From: Pseudeuparius sepicola
Taxonomy: Eukaryota > Arthropoda > Insecta > Coleoptera > Anthribidae
Reading direction: 5' to 3'
Assembly (NCBI GenBank): GCA_963920635.1
Contig: OY987298.1
Location: forward strand, 20,927,647-20,991,646
Length of the DNA stretch: 64,000 nucleotides
Position 1 is the first letter of the stretch. Each line of letters starts with the position of its first letter. The notes below the pieces were generated by a model. The model searched no databases. It was not told the DNA's origin and was given only the letters and a program-made list of their open reading frames with translations. The position numbers were made by a program, and so were the translations under genes. Below are positions 1 to 10,920 of this stretch, in pieces.

Positions 1-1010
1 ATTATACAAAAAAAAACTGTAGAGACAAAAATTGTAGATAATTTTGGGCTTAATAAGATAATCTAATCCAGTTTTTTATGTTGTTTGTGATTTTTTAGGT
101 ATGACATAAACTTGTGTTTTTTAAATGTAAATCATAGTTGGCTGTGGCCTTATAAAATCGGCCATTTTCTGAGCTTTCCAAAGATATAATACTCGGCAAA
201 TAAAAGAGCTATGGCTAATTTTCTGATTTTTTTTTAATTTTCACATAGTCAGCCATAGAATATTTTCATAATTACGTCCTATTTTATAATTAGACATACT
301 TCAAATTTTCTAATATTTTGTTTTTAGCTGGTAACAAAATGTAACAAATAAAACAAAAAATAAAAAAACTCAAATTCAAATTATTATTATTTTAAAAGGT
401 CACCTTTTAAAATAAAAAGGTGTTCAAACAATCCACCATTATTATTTATGCAAATATTGCATCTTTTTAAAATTGAATTTGTCGCCTTTCTTAGAGAGCG
501 CCTGTCAATACTGGTAATCGCTTCTAAAACAGCTGCTCTTAATTCAACAATTGTCTCGTACTTTATTTTGTACTGTTCCCTACAAAAAGAAATCCAAAAA
601 CATACAATCGGGGGATCGGAGCTGCCAGGAAATAGGTCTATTTCTCCCTATCCAACTATTTGGATAGAGCTGGTCTAGGTAATTTTTTACGGGCAAATAA
701 TTATGTGGTGGAGCTCCATCATGATAATTTTTGTTTTATTTTTTACATTTTGTTACCAGCAAATATTTAAAAGTTTAAAGTATGTCTTATTAACAATAGA
801 ACGTAATTATGAAAATATTCCATGGCTGACTTTGGAAAGTTCAAAAAATGGCCGATTTGATAAGGCCACAGCCAACTATGATTTACATTTAAAAAACACA
901 AGTTTATGTCATATCTCAAAAGTTACAAACAACATAAAAAATTGGATAAGATTACCTTATTAAGCCCAAAATTATCTACAATTTTGGTCTCAACAGTTTT
1001 TCTGTATAAT
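1..1010. mobile_element. Foldback DNA transposon with long terminal inverted repeats
   Basis: The first ~350 bases and the last ~280 bases are inverted copies of each other. Position 1 onward (attatac, then actgt..agac) matches the reverse complement of 1010 backward. The left arm carries about 60 extra bases near 185-245. The middle (about 437-717) holds a decayed transposase C-terminus on the minus strand. The left end coincides with the window edge, so more sequence may lie outside and no target duplication can be tested. It looks like an internally deleted Tc1/mariner-type element. Confidence 0.8.
437..717 (-). pseudogene. Tc1/mariner-like transposase C-terminal fragment
   Basis: Read on the minus strand from 717 down, the translation begins DGAPPH and continues through WIGR and RSPDCMFLDFFL. 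These are hallmarks of the DDE domain of insect transposases close to the second catalytic aspartate and the DFFLWG segment. A stop replaces the tryptophan codon after DFFL, and the frame must change to read on into ETIVELRAAVLEAI, a typical C-terminal helix. The N-terminal DNA-binding part is absent, so it is a dead remnant inside the 1-1010 foldback element. The superfamily is inferred from motifs only. Confidence 0.75.
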
Positions 1011-1689
1011 CAGAAATAACGGAGCTTCAGAGATCTGATGAAATAGCAAAAAAATCACTCTTTTCAAAGTATCTAGTGAGCCATGAACTTTTTTAAAAAT
1101 CCAAAAGGGGCATTAGATTAAGCATTCAAAACTACAAATTCTTTCCTCATTCAAACTTTGTTCTAGCTCTGCTAGTTTCCGAGATCCCCATAGTGGGCAT
1201 CGAAAAAACTCACCCTGTATGTAGTAAAGTTGTGTGTATTTAAATTAATAACGTTGTGCCGATTAATAAGTAAATAAGCTCTACTACAGTTTGCCTAAGT
1301 ACTTTAATTTTCTTCATTTAGTTCAGCAAGTTCATTTACAAATAAGTACCTATCTAATTAATTGACAATTGACTATTCATTCATCCGAGCAATAACCCAC
1401 GATACACAGAAAACGGTATGCCCGCGCGCAGGTGCTGTGACGTAAACGGTGACGCTTATTCGACAAACTCATGGCTTACTTTTATTTTTAAACGGGAATT
1501 TGAGTCGCTTTATAGTGAGTTAGGTAAACACATATACACCAAAGTGTTTATATGCGGCGCTCCGGCGCTTTTGTGGCTTTTGCGGGTCACTGAATCTCAT
1601 CTCCTTCAGGGGCTTAAGCCCCCCCGGAGAAAAAAGGCTAGCTACGCCTATGCTGGTGTGGGTTGTGGGTCAGCAAAACTTTTGTTTAC
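1011..1689. other. No gene recognised; MITE-like tail near 1605-1660
   Basis: There is no convincing coding sequence. A TCACCCTGTA string at about 1210 resembles the end of a common insect inverted-repeat family. Around 1605-1660 a run of G then C followed by GCTAGCTACGCC resembles the end of hAT-type MITEs that terminate in TAGTGGCGTAG. The 93-codon open frame at 1418-1699 runs through this repeat-like stretch and is not believable as a gene. Confidence 0.4.
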
Positions 1690-1784
1690 TACACGTTAAG
1701 GAAACAGTACATCACGTGTTGCTGATTTAAAGTTTAAATATCTCTCTGTCAAAATTTTCTTGTTGGACCAATTTGTGGTAATGT
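1690..1784 (-). pseudogene. Penelope-like element RT, downstream part (beyond the MITE)
   Basis: On the minus strand this reads ITTNWSNKKILTERYLNFKS, which fits the Penelope RT segment that follows the YVDD box (the T-W-..K.....RYLNF pattern). It is the continuation of the fragment at 3170-3640. The two parts join in frame if the MITE at 1785-3169 and one copy of its 7-bp target duplication are removed. A stop follows after VLFP. The C-terminal GIY-YIG endonuclease expected in this family is not visible. Confidence 0.7.
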
Positions 1785-3169
1785 CACAGATTACAGGACA
1801 GATGCGAAAGCAAGCGGCCGCGTCGATTTAAAGCGCCTTTTCCTGAGACGGAGCCCACACCGACGGTCCGGTGCCAGTTCGGTATAAAGCGGCTCTAGTA
1901 GTCTGGTGCACGCTGGGTATAAAGCGGAGAGCAGAGAGCGGAGCGGTAGACTATCGTCTATCGTACGGACGGGTATATAACATGATAGAATAAAAATATG
2001 TATCATGTCAATCCAAGTAATAGCGGCAGCGCGTATAAGGGATGCAGTAGCCGACTTGCAATTACCAATTATACCAAAGAAAAATTAAGAATAAGGATAT
2101 TATATTTTTCAGTGTCAAATTATGTGGCTAATAGCAGTGGACGTCGCACACAAAACTATTTTTTAAAAAATTTTCTTATTATCGCGGCCTTGTACTTCTT
2201 ATTTTTATTACTGATTTTAATTTTTAGTAATTGAGCAATGGTTATTTTGAATTACAATCTACTCTATAGCGTTTAATTAAAATTACCTATTATAAATAAT
2301 GGGAACAGCAATACAGGGATGATTTAGCAGACGTATGTTGCCCGCACCAATGCATTTATAAATTCAGGCTCTTTTATGAATAAGATTGGGCGCACTAATA
2401 CATTTTACAAATTTGTATGATTTAATATATTTAATTATTGATTAATACAAAACAGTCGAAGCTTAAAAATCTTGTAATATTATTCTTTTTTAAGTGGTTT
2501 ACGACAATAAAAGAGAATATTGGCTACACAATTATTGTCAAACTACATAGGTACTTTTTCACTGAATTATTATGTATGTCTGAAACAATTAAATTAAATT
2601 CAATTGAATTGAATAAGTTTATTTATATATTTTTTGTGCACACTTTCCTAAAGTACGATATATGTAATTAATTTATTTGTTAGATAAAGGATATTTTATA
2701 CCTTAAAATATGCAAATCGCAATCTAAAAAGTTCAACGATAACTGAAAAACTAATCGAAAAATAAATATATTAAGCCACTTGTATGATCCGCTGATACCT
2801 ATAACTTTTCTTGAATACCTACTTCGTTTTCGTTTTGAATTCCTGATGTATTGTTTTAACTGTTTCAGACATTCGTAATACTTAATTCAGTGCAAAAGTA
2901 TGTAGTTTAGCAATAATTGTGTAGCCAATATTCTCTTTTGTTGTTGTAAACCACTTAAAAAATAATACTATAATATTTTAAGCTTGGACTGTTTTGTATT
3001 AATCCATAATTAAATAGGTACATTAAATCATAAAATCTATTGGTGCGCCCAATCTTTTCCATAAAACAGTCAGAATTTATAAAAGCATTGATGCTGGCAA
3101 TCTACGTCTGATAAATCAATATTGTATTGCTGTTTGCCGCTTACTTTCGCATCTGGCTGGTAATCTGTG
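1785..3169. mobile_element. Palindromic MITE with 7-bp target duplication GTAATGT
   Basis: The ends are CACAGATTAC and GTAATCTGTG, flanked by GTAATGT at 1778-1784 and 3170-3176. The left arm (1785-1818, then 2304-2600) is the inverted copy of the right arm (about 2850-3169), with about 85-90% identity by eye. A later insertion of about 485 bp separates the two pieces of the left arm. The centre of the palindrome is near 2720. No transposase is encoded. The 7-bp duplication could be an 8-bp hAT-type duplication with one change. Confidence 0.85.
1819..2303. other. ~485-bp GC-richer insertion inside the left arm of the MITE
   Basis: This block has no counterpart in the right arm. It begins CGCGTCGATTTAAAGC and ends near TAAATAATGGG. 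Its first 160 bases are GC-rich, with GGTATAAAGCGG occurring twice (about 1881 and 1917) followed by GGGTATATAACATG near 1970. This is promoter-like or LTR-like in appearance. No terminal repeats or duplications were found, so its nature is unknown. Confidence 0.5.
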
Positions 3170-3640
3170 GTAATGTAACCATCAATATTATGGTAAATAG
3201 TCAAATTTACAAAATTAATTGTATTGTTTTCTTCCAAGCTATTAAAAATGTTGTAAGTGTTATTAATTTCATTTTTGTGAATACATAAAATGCAATTATC
3301 GACATATCTTTTGTATAGGAAAGGTTAATGGTTTAAATTTTGGAAAGAGAATTCTTCAAGTTCTTCTATTACTAAATTTGCAATGGTAGAAGAGATGGGG
3401 AACCCATAGCAGTTTCAAAAGTTTGTAAAATTAAAATAGAAGAAAAGGGTTTATTTTTCCCCGTGTTTATGATGCGATTTAGTGCTAAGTCTAGATATAG
3501 GAATATTAGTAAAAAGTGAGGTTACTTCAAAAGAGACAAAAATGTGCTATTTTCGTATTTTCATATTTTAAATAAATAACAAAGTTTTGTTGACCCACAA
3601 CAGCATACTTTTCTACGGTGGAACCCCAGGAACATACTAC
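3170..3640 (-). pseudogene. Penelope-like element RT, upstream part
   Basis: Minus-strand reading gives FEVTSLFTNIPI (compare the Penelope S.DV.SLFTN.P box). Next comes MGSP, with one missing base shifting the frame, then ISSTIANLVIEELEEFS, and then FLYKRYVDNCILCIHKNE, the RT catalytic box with YVDN in place of YVDD. These are ordered as in Penelope-like RTs, not LTR or non-LTR enzymes. Stops and frameshifts are frequent, so it is dead. It continues across the palindromic MITE at 1690-1784. Confidence 0.8.
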
Positions 3641-4517
3641 CATAGCCCAACGAACCTAAACATTTTGTATTCTGAAGATGTTACATTTTTAAATATTCTT
3701 GCAGTTTTAACTAAATAAACTGCACTTTGGTATTATCTCCTTTTCATCTAAATTGATTAATGATTCACATATCCATAAAAAAAATCAAAGCGTCGAATCG
3801 AATGCCATCCAGGAGTCGTAAAAGGACTTGAGGGTGGGTAGTAAAAAATATTCCAACGGTCGTATCAATAGGGTGTTTCGACGGCACGCGATGCCAGAAC
3901 AGCCAAGGCGATTTTATATTACTGCCGTAATGGGGTTCGAAGCTGGAGGGAGAGACTCTCTTGCGCGACTGCAAATCTAGCGGGATTTTGTTGATTTTCT
4001 TTAAAATCGCTCATTTAGATTTCATTAGGAATAATAACGATTTAGGATCCACTGAATATCCATGGCTACAAGAGAGATCCGCTTTAATCGAAAGGATCTG
4101 TATCTAATAATATTCTTCTAACCTTCCCTTGTTAATAATAATATTCGCTTTATTTTAATTCGAAATATTGACAATAAATTTCACAAATGAATAAATAAAG
4201 AAGAGATAGTCCCAGAAGCAGTAACACTGATACCGCTTGTACGTGACATAGGTGTAATTACATGATTAATAGTTAAATACAAATTTACAAAGTAACATAG
4301 ATAAGTACTAATTTAGGATAGGTATACATACATTTTCAAATTTAGGGTTTGTCGAGTCCGTGTTATGAATATCGAAAGTAAGGTAAGTATTGTTTCATGT
4401 ATATATAAGGTAGGTGTAATATTCGTGAGTATAAGACAGTTAAAAGTCGGTAATCCATAATATGTAATTCAAGAATTAATGTCATTGCTCAAGTAAGTAC
4501 GGATTTCTCAATATATT
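3641..4517. other. No gene recognised; probably retroelement flank
   Basis: No feature with family signatures was seen. A 69-codon minus-strand frame at 3765-3974 has no recognisable motif. The stretch lies between the Penelope fragment and the 3' end of the LINE, and may include LINE 3'-untranslated sequence, but I see no poly(A) or microsatellite tail that marks the end. Confidence 0.35.
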
Positions 4518-6384
4518 TTATTGTGTCTCGTTAATCAAATTATGTAATATATTTCTGTCTAAATCATTCATCCATTTTTTGAGTTTAGTTTTGAATGTCT
4601 TGTGATTTATTAAATGTTTTATTGTTTCGGGTAATATATTAAACAGTTTAGGTGCTAGGTATTTTGCTTGGCGTTGCCCGATTGATTTACGGCTACGTGG
4701 TATCCCTACGGAAGTAGTGCCAAATCTGGTTGGATATTGGTGAGTAATGGATTTAAGATTAATTTTTCCTTTATGAATATTTAGGAGAATTGTATAACAA
4801 AACATCTTATCTACGTTATATATGCTAGTTTGGCCATACAATAGATCGGTGGAGTAACGAATGTTCTTGTTATATATAATTTTTAATATCCATTTTTGTA
4901 TTACGTCTAGTTTCTCTAAGAATACGTCGTGTACACCACCCCAACCGATAATTCCATAAGAAAAGTGTGGTTTCACTAATGCATTATATAATTGTTCTAA
5001 TAGTCTTACGTTTATCTAATTTGCAGGTTCCAGCGCAAGTGATGTCTAACATGATGTTAAGATATAACATCTGCAAAGGATATGACTCTACCCTCGGTGT
5101 CTAATTTTAGAAGATCGTTCACATACAACGTAAATAGTAGCGGTCCCAGAACTGTCCCCTGTGGAACACCACAGCTAGCAGCGCAGCTTTCGCTTCTCTT
5201 CCCCCCCAATCGACACAATCTGTCTCCGATCAGTCAAGTAACTCCGAACAAGAGCTCCGGCTGTACCTCAAATACCATATAACTCCAGTCTATCCAATAG
5301 TCTCCGATGGCAAACCGTATCGAAAGCTTTAGAGAGATCAACAAAAATGCCAAGTACAGGAATGGTCCTATCCAAGGCATCGGATATGTAAGACGTTAAT
5401 TGTAGTATGGCATCTCCCGTCGATCTTCCCTCGACAAAACCGTATTGACTCTCTGAAATCACATTAAATCTCTTTAAAAAGTTTACAATTCTTTTTTTAA
5501 AGATTTTTTCAAGAATCTTGGAAATGTTTGAAATTAATATCAATACACATATTTATAAGGTGAGACATCGGATTGTTTCAGAGTCTCAGATCTTATATTG
5601 TCAAAGCCAGGTGACTTCCCTGATTTGAGCGATCTTATTACATCCCTTACTTCTATATTTGTCGTGGGAGCCATGAACATGCTGTGCTCCAATATATCCC
5701 TATTTTCATGGTATTCATCAGGCATCCTAATATTTTTGGCGTAGTTTTCACCAATCTCACTAAAGAATGTATTAAAACAATTGGCAATTAGTTTTTTGTC
5801 CGTTATCTTTACATTATTAAATTTTATATTTTCTATTTTTGTTTCTGTTTTTGTTCTGCCGCATATATCATTAATACAATTCCATACGGCCTTAGAATTG
5901 CTTTGATTTTTGATAATTAATTTTTCTGCATATTTTTGTTTTGCTTGCTTTATCTTTGTTTGTAATATATTTCGAGAGTGATTATAGTTTTGTTTTAATT
6001 CTAAGTTATCAGGATTATTTATAACTGCCTTACATATCATTTTTATACTTTATCATATTAAGGATTCCTGGTGTTATCCATTTCTTTTTTGAATTAACTT
6101 TAGAATAATGCTTATAGGTTTTTGTATTTTTTTCTATATAATTATTTAGCATTTCAATAAATAATTTTGTTGCCTTGTGTATCATTCTGTTCATATACAG
6201 TGCTCCAGTTTTCACAGTTTAAATAGTTTTTAAGTTGGGGGTAGTTTACATATTTTTTAAAAACTGTTTCAGGATGGGATGGTTGATTTATGCATGTATT
6301 TATTTGAAACATAAGTGTAATTTTTTGGTTTTCTTCCTGGTAGTTATAGAGTAATTCAAATAAAATTCCTGGGTATTCTACCAA

Positions 6385-6815
6385 TTTGTATTTAAAAAAC
6401 GAAGAGCCAAAAGCTATCCTTTTTTTATATAAAAATGTTTACAACGTACGTTTCGGCTTTTAAGGCATCTTCAGGTACATGTTAAAAAGTTGTCAGTCTA
6501 AAAATTTTTTTAAAAAGTTTATATAAAAATATAATACCGAAAAAGGAAAAACATAAATAGTCAGAAAAACGTTAAAATTACTTACATTTTTGAATCATAA
6601 CGCCCATATGAACGTTATGTTATAAATATGGTTCTTTAAGTAAACCTCTACGTCGCATTCAAAATGATTAACAAGTTTCTTTAAAAAGTCAAAATAAATT
6701 CAAACATATTTGTTGTGGAGGATATAATTATTTTAAACAAAGAGATGTTTCAGAGGTGGCTACAAGTTAGAAAATGGTTCGAAATGTGTTCAGGTATGCT
6801 CTGCGTTAAAATATT
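6385..6815. mobile_element. Insertion in LINE ORF2, probable Penelope-type terminal repeat fragment
   Basis: The coding similarity of the LINE stops at about 6384 and resumes at about 6816. The intervening stretch contains a GTTTCGG..TCTTCAGG motif (see 6440-6480) characteristic of Penelope-like terminal repeats. The remainder is AT-rich and non-coding. Exact ends and a target duplication could not be found by eye. Confidence 0.45.
6440..6480 (-). ncRNA. Hammerhead-ribozyme-like core of a Penelope element
   Basis: The minus strand reads CTGAAGA, a 13-base spacer, then CGAAAC. This matches the hammerhead catalytic core CUGANGA...GAAA in order and spacing. Stem II is weak in this copy. Hammerhead motifs of this form are known in the terminal repeats of Penelope-like retroelements, and a Penelope RT relic lies 3 kb away. 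The copy is likely inactive. Confidence 0.45.
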
Positions 6816-7539
6816 TTATACAAATAAAAAAGGTAAGTAAATAAAAAAGGTAAGTAATGGGAAAATGGTAAGTGTAATGGGAAAATGATCTGTGATTGTA
6901 TAATCTATAACAAACGATTGTGGTTTTTCATTGCAAAATCTTTCATTTAACTTCACGAAAAAATAGTCTATAACAAGTCTTTGTCTGTGGTCGAGTTTAC
7001 GTATCAATGTATGAGTTAAGACCAAAATAACTCTTTGTGTTCTTGTATTGTTGAACAAAATCAAACTCCGAGAGTATATCAATATTTATGTCCCCTGTAA
7101 TGACATGATTTTTAACGTTAGATTTATTCTCCAAAATAATCAAATAATCCGTCATTAAAATCTACAACATCAGAGTTTGGTGATCTGTATATACAAGTCA
7201 CAAGTAAATTCTCTTGACTTTTAGTAATTTCTAGTTCTAAACTCTTAGCCGAACCTATATAGGTATTTCTATGTGTAATAATATTTAAATCATCTCTTAC
7301 AAAAACGAAGTTGAAAGTCTCTCAGATAGGGATCCATTCTGCCAAATAATTATTTAATATCCTCCAAATAGTACACTAGCTATAACAAATTTTCCCAAAC
7401 TAGCGAAAATTTCAGCATCAACAAGACACTGATAGTATAATCAAAACAACTTACAGATTTATCTTTGCATTATAGCTACAATAATTTTTAACATTACCTA
7501 ATTAATTCTTTAACATTAATAATCACTCAATATAATTTT

Positions 7540-8310
7540 ATTTTTGTGATCTATTTCTTGTTATAGGTTTTGTGTTTAGGTCTTGCTTTTGCTTTAATTT
7601 TGCCTGAACAATATTTCTGGGAATTTTCGCATTATTCGTAGTTTTCTGTTTATTTTCTTCCCCAAATAGTGCTTTCTCAGTTTGAGGTTCTTTTCCGTTT
7701 CTAGCTCCAGAAGTTGACGGTGTACGGTGTTGGTGTGGATGGAGCGCTTTTATGTCGTGTAACGGTGAATTCTTCGTCCTCAGTATCCTCCAAATCTTCT
7801 AATTTGTAGGCAGTGTTCCCAACAAACAGTTTGTTTCCCTTAATGAAGCACTTTTCATTGGAGGATTCTTTTGCTCTAGTCAGATGTATTTTCAACAGTC
7901 TTCTTTCTTCTCTTTGTGACTCAGTTTGATCATGAGCAATCACAATTTTAGTCCCCCGTAGTTTTGTGCAATTTCTTAAAATTGAGCAGTTTCGATTGAT
8001 ATGATACCAGTTCAATTTTTATTGGACTATGTATTGATCTCCCCAGAAAGTACACATCATTAAAATCTCGTTTAGTAAGGCCGATATTCAAAAGTCGATT
8101 TAAACTGTCTTTTAAAAATGTTGATGTTAATTCCGACCGATCCTTCACTTCCACACCATACGAAACAAGATTATTCTTCTTATCGAGTCTTTCTAGCCGT
8201 TGTATATTTTTTAAGTGATTATTTTCCTTTTCCAGTTCTTTATTTTTGCAATTTATTTCTTCTATTTTTAGAACTAGCCGAGTCTCTAGAGCTTCTGAAA
8301 TTTGTTACCT
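7540..8310 (-). pseudogene. LINE ORF1 relic (coiled coil plus RNA-binding domain)
   Basis: From 8310 downward a heptad-rich helix (LVLKIEEINCKNKELEKEN) is followed by NLVSYGVEVKDR and KDSLNRLLNIGL. Next is a region with RSIHSPIKIELVS, and after a frameshift near 7985, LRGTKIVIAHDQTESQREER and NKLFVGNTAYKLEDLED. This order is the usual plan of insect LINE ORF1 proteins that trimerise and bind RNA. A second frameshift near 7710 leads to the probable stop near 7540. It lies directly upstream of ORF2 in the same orientation, so it belongs to the same element. Confidence 0.75.
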
Positions 8311-9096
8311 AGGGTTATATAGGGTTTTGCTGGCTCATAATTTGTTTATACTTATATACCTACCTAGTAAGTGAAGTAATAATTTTATTGTCAGTTATTT
8401 TCTTAGTACACCCTTACCTAATAATTATTGTTATACAGGGTGTCCCAGAAGTAAATCGTAAGTGCCAAAATATTAACCACGTAGACTTAGCGATGTGGAA
8501 GTAAAAATAATATGAGTTTGTGTCTATAATAATTTTTGGCGACACCCCATTAAAAAATTAAATTAACTCATTTACCTAAGTGTAATTATTTAAAAGGGCC
8601 ACATTATATCTAACTTTTGGATGAACACGCTTTACTGACCAGTGTCGTATTGGTATAGGTAAACTGACTTATCTACATAAATTTACTGTTGTTTTTTAAG
8701 TGGCTATTCAAAAAAGTAGAGGTAGCTGTTAACTAAAATGAGAAAAAAGAGCAATTTTTTTGAAATTTGGAGAACAAAATAGTCCTCCACTTATCTACGG
8801 TCTTGTAACTATTATAATAATATTTTTTTCTCCTTTTGTTATATAATTACTGGGGGTCGACCACAAATCAAAAAACGAGATGTCAAATAAACGTAAATTT
8901 TGGTTTTTATTGTTTGTCCATTAAAAGTGTTGTTTTGTTGTACACAAATATTATACTTAGTTGTATTTTCAAGATATAAAGAAACTTTTTTATGCTGATT
9001 ACCGTACGGAGTTATTTTTAGCTTCCATGAATTATTAAGGCCCATGTTTCCATAAATGTTTGCAATTTTCGGGTGGGCATCTGGGTGGGTATTGTA
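8311..9096. other. No gene recognised; fragment of an ACAGGGTGTCCC-type repeat
   Basis: At about 8436 TTATACAGGGTGTCCCAGAA resembles the end of an insect inverted-repeat family that also appears elsewhere in this window. An 86-codon minus-strand frame (8839-9099) has no recognisable motif. It runs into the terminal inverted repeat of the neighbouring transposon and is not treated as a gene. Confidence 0.4.
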
Positions 9097-9658
9097 CAAG
9101 AACGTTAAACCAGACAGGATAGCTCAATCACGCGAATCTGTCCGCCGAGCCGCCCGACGTGATGACGTCACAGTTAGACGTACTGCGTAAACTCGCACCA
9201 CGAAACACCCAATCGCGCGCCTTCAGAAAGCGACTTGTGCTTTTTTTTAAGTTCATAAAAACAAAAAGTGAGCTTTAGATGCTTTTGCTTTATCGGATTT
9301 ATTTTTAAGGATTGTAAACAAGAAATCAATAAAGTTCACTCTTGTTTTTTGAACACGAATTTTTTATGACAATTTCTCCAACCAATACGAGAAAAAAGCG
9401 CATTATTGCAGCAAATGTGTTTTCAGAAGGTGCGAATTTTGCCTTAAATAGTTTTTATTATGGCACACAGATTATAATAATTACAGAATTATTCTGTTAA
9501 TAATTGTGGGCCTACTTTGATTAGTTTGATTTTGAAGAGCATTTTTGGATTATGATATTCATATTATAATATGTGAATGGTGAATCAATAATAAAAAAAT
9601 AGAACACTGATAAAATGCTCCAAGACAAATTAAAACACGGTTGAAAACATAGATTTAT

Positions 9659-9905
9659 TTATTCATAATTCATAAATAATAAATATTCTAATTTATAATT
9701 TTGTTTAATTTCCGCTTTTTTTCGAAGAGGATCCACAGAACTATTTCTTTGTGAAGTATTATTATGTCGTGCTTTTAAATTTCGAAAATTGATTCTAATA
9801 ATAGTTCTTAATTTACAAAAATCTTTTATAACTACAAAAGGCATGTTAATTTCTTTTTTAAAAACTTCATCTGATTCCTGAATAATTGCATGCTTGTCGG
9901 GGAAT
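9659..9905 (-). pseudogene. Frameshifted tail of the THAP protein
   Basis: This lies immediately downstream of the premature stop, in another frame. It is an open stretch with a charged, coiled-coil-like composition, ending in NYKLEYLLFMNYE and a stop at 9659. Its position and continuity suggest it was the C-terminus of the THAP-domain protein before a single-base change near 9910. It could instead be a separate exon. Confidence 0.4.
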
Positions 9906-10504
9906 TCAAATTTCAGTAAGTGTCGCTAGGGAAGAACTGCCTTCTAAATTTCCAGTTTCTCCACCTTCTATTGCAGACAAATCAACAAGTAATTTTTCTA
10001 TTTCTTCCTTTCTTTGTCTTTCGGTAAGTCTATCAGAACGTGATGTATTAGTTGTTGCCGAGGTCGTTGCAGTAATAGTTTTTGTGGAAGGTATTTTTAA
10101 TGTAGGAACTGCGGTTTTTTTAAAATGCTTTCTTAAAGGTAAGCCTTAAATTAAAAATATATATATATATATATATATATAAATATTTATATTCTATTAT
10201 ATCTATATTTTTAGATGGCTAGCTAGCAAAGAAAATTTTACTTACCTAATAATTCATTTCGAAGATCTCTTTCGTAGTCGTTGTCTACAAAATGTTGTGA
10301 ACATATATGGCTAGTGTTAGGGTTGAATTTGTCTTTTCCTTTGCACCTTGATATCCACTCACTTTGTATAGTTTTAGAGAAAAGGTCCTTTGGTTTTGGA
10401 AAAGCATGAAATATGATATTCTGCCCAGTTTGGGCTTTTGTAGCATAAGTGTTATTACACCCATACACGGCACACCTTGTTCCCCCTGGCCTAATCCCCG
10501 GCAT
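9906..10504 (-). CDS. THAP-domain protein, two exons (10246-10504 and 9906-10144)
   Basis: Exon 1 starts at the ATG at 10504 and encodes a complete-looking THAP zinc finger (C2CH). It has CAVYGC near the start, then FHAFPKPK, a W-C pair (EWISRCKG), FNP, and ICSQHF. It ends at 10246 before a consensus donor GTAAGT. The acceptor TTTAAG lies at 10145-10150 and exon 2 starts at 10144. The phase-1 junction gives ELLG-LPLRKHFKKTAVP, the usual continuation of insect THAP proteins. The (AT)n run at about 10160-10181 is intronic. Translation ends at 9906 after about 165 residues. An out-of-frame continuation (9905-9659; FEFPDKHAIIQESDEVF, then KDFCKLRTIIRINF) suggests one frameshift has shortened the protein. 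THAP proteins bind DNA in a zinc-dependent way. Confidence 0.7.
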
Positions 10505-10920
10505 ATTTTCGTGAATAGGACTATTCTGTAAAGTAGTATATTATCAACCTCGTACTTTGATTATTAATAATATGTCAAGAAATGCTCACCTTCCCTTCTG
10601 TAGAAATTCAAGTACCAGGCACTTAGTGTCTCTGAATAATAATAAACACGGCACAAAAATCAAATAAAAACAACATACAGACACACTTTATAACAGGTAA
10701 AACTCAAAAAACTTGCAATAATAAAGTAAAACCGAAAGAAATACGATAGATAACAATAAATCCTTTATCTATGATAGATAACTAGAAAAACAAAGGTAAA
10801 CAACGGGCGTACGATGTAACCTTCACCTAGCGACGTCTAACGGTGACGTCACGCCCTCGGTGGGCGCCGCGAACATTACACCATTCAGATTGAGCTATCC
10901 TGTCTGGTTTAACGTTCTTG

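Larger units (their letters stand above)
4518..7330 (-). pseudogene. LINE ORF2 relic: endonuclease and reverse transcriptase (Jockey/CR1 group)
   Basis: Read from high to low coordinates. About 7320-6816 is an endonuclease-like part (LLVTCIYRSPNSDVVDF, later IDYTITDHFPITL). About 6384-5540 is the linker and RT N-terminus (KSGKSPGFDNIRSETLK). About 5543-5268 holds the RT boxes ISNISKILEKIF, YGFVEGRST and DLSKAFDTV. About 5170-5060 has CGVPQGTVLGPLLF and FAD. About 4976-4518 is the C-terminal domain (PHFSYGIIGWGG, QKWILKIIYNK). An internal deletion right after the FAD box removes the rest of the palm and thumb. Several frameshifts, and an insertion at 6385-6815, confirm decay. The motif set fits the Jockey superfamily; exact clade is uncertain. 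Confidence 0.85.
9097..10920. mobile_element. THAP-domain DNA transposon (P-like), 33-bp terminal inverted repeats
   Basis: Positions 9097-9129 and 10888-10920 are perfect inverted copies (ends CAAGAACGTTAAACC and GGTTTAACGTTCTTG). Weaker inverted similarity extends inward around TGACGTCAC and GTTAGACGT. Inside lies a minus-strand two-exon gene with a THAP zinc finger, the DNA-binding domain of P-element transposases. No transposase catalytic core is visible, so the element is probably non-autonomous. The flanks (GGTATTGTA on the left, GGTATCCAC on the right) share only five bases, so no clean target duplication is claimed. Confidence 0.8.

Noticed and set aside
1418..1699. 93-codon plus-strand frame as a gene
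   Set aside because: It runs through a MITE-like end (G/C runs, GCTAGCTACGCC) and has no domain.
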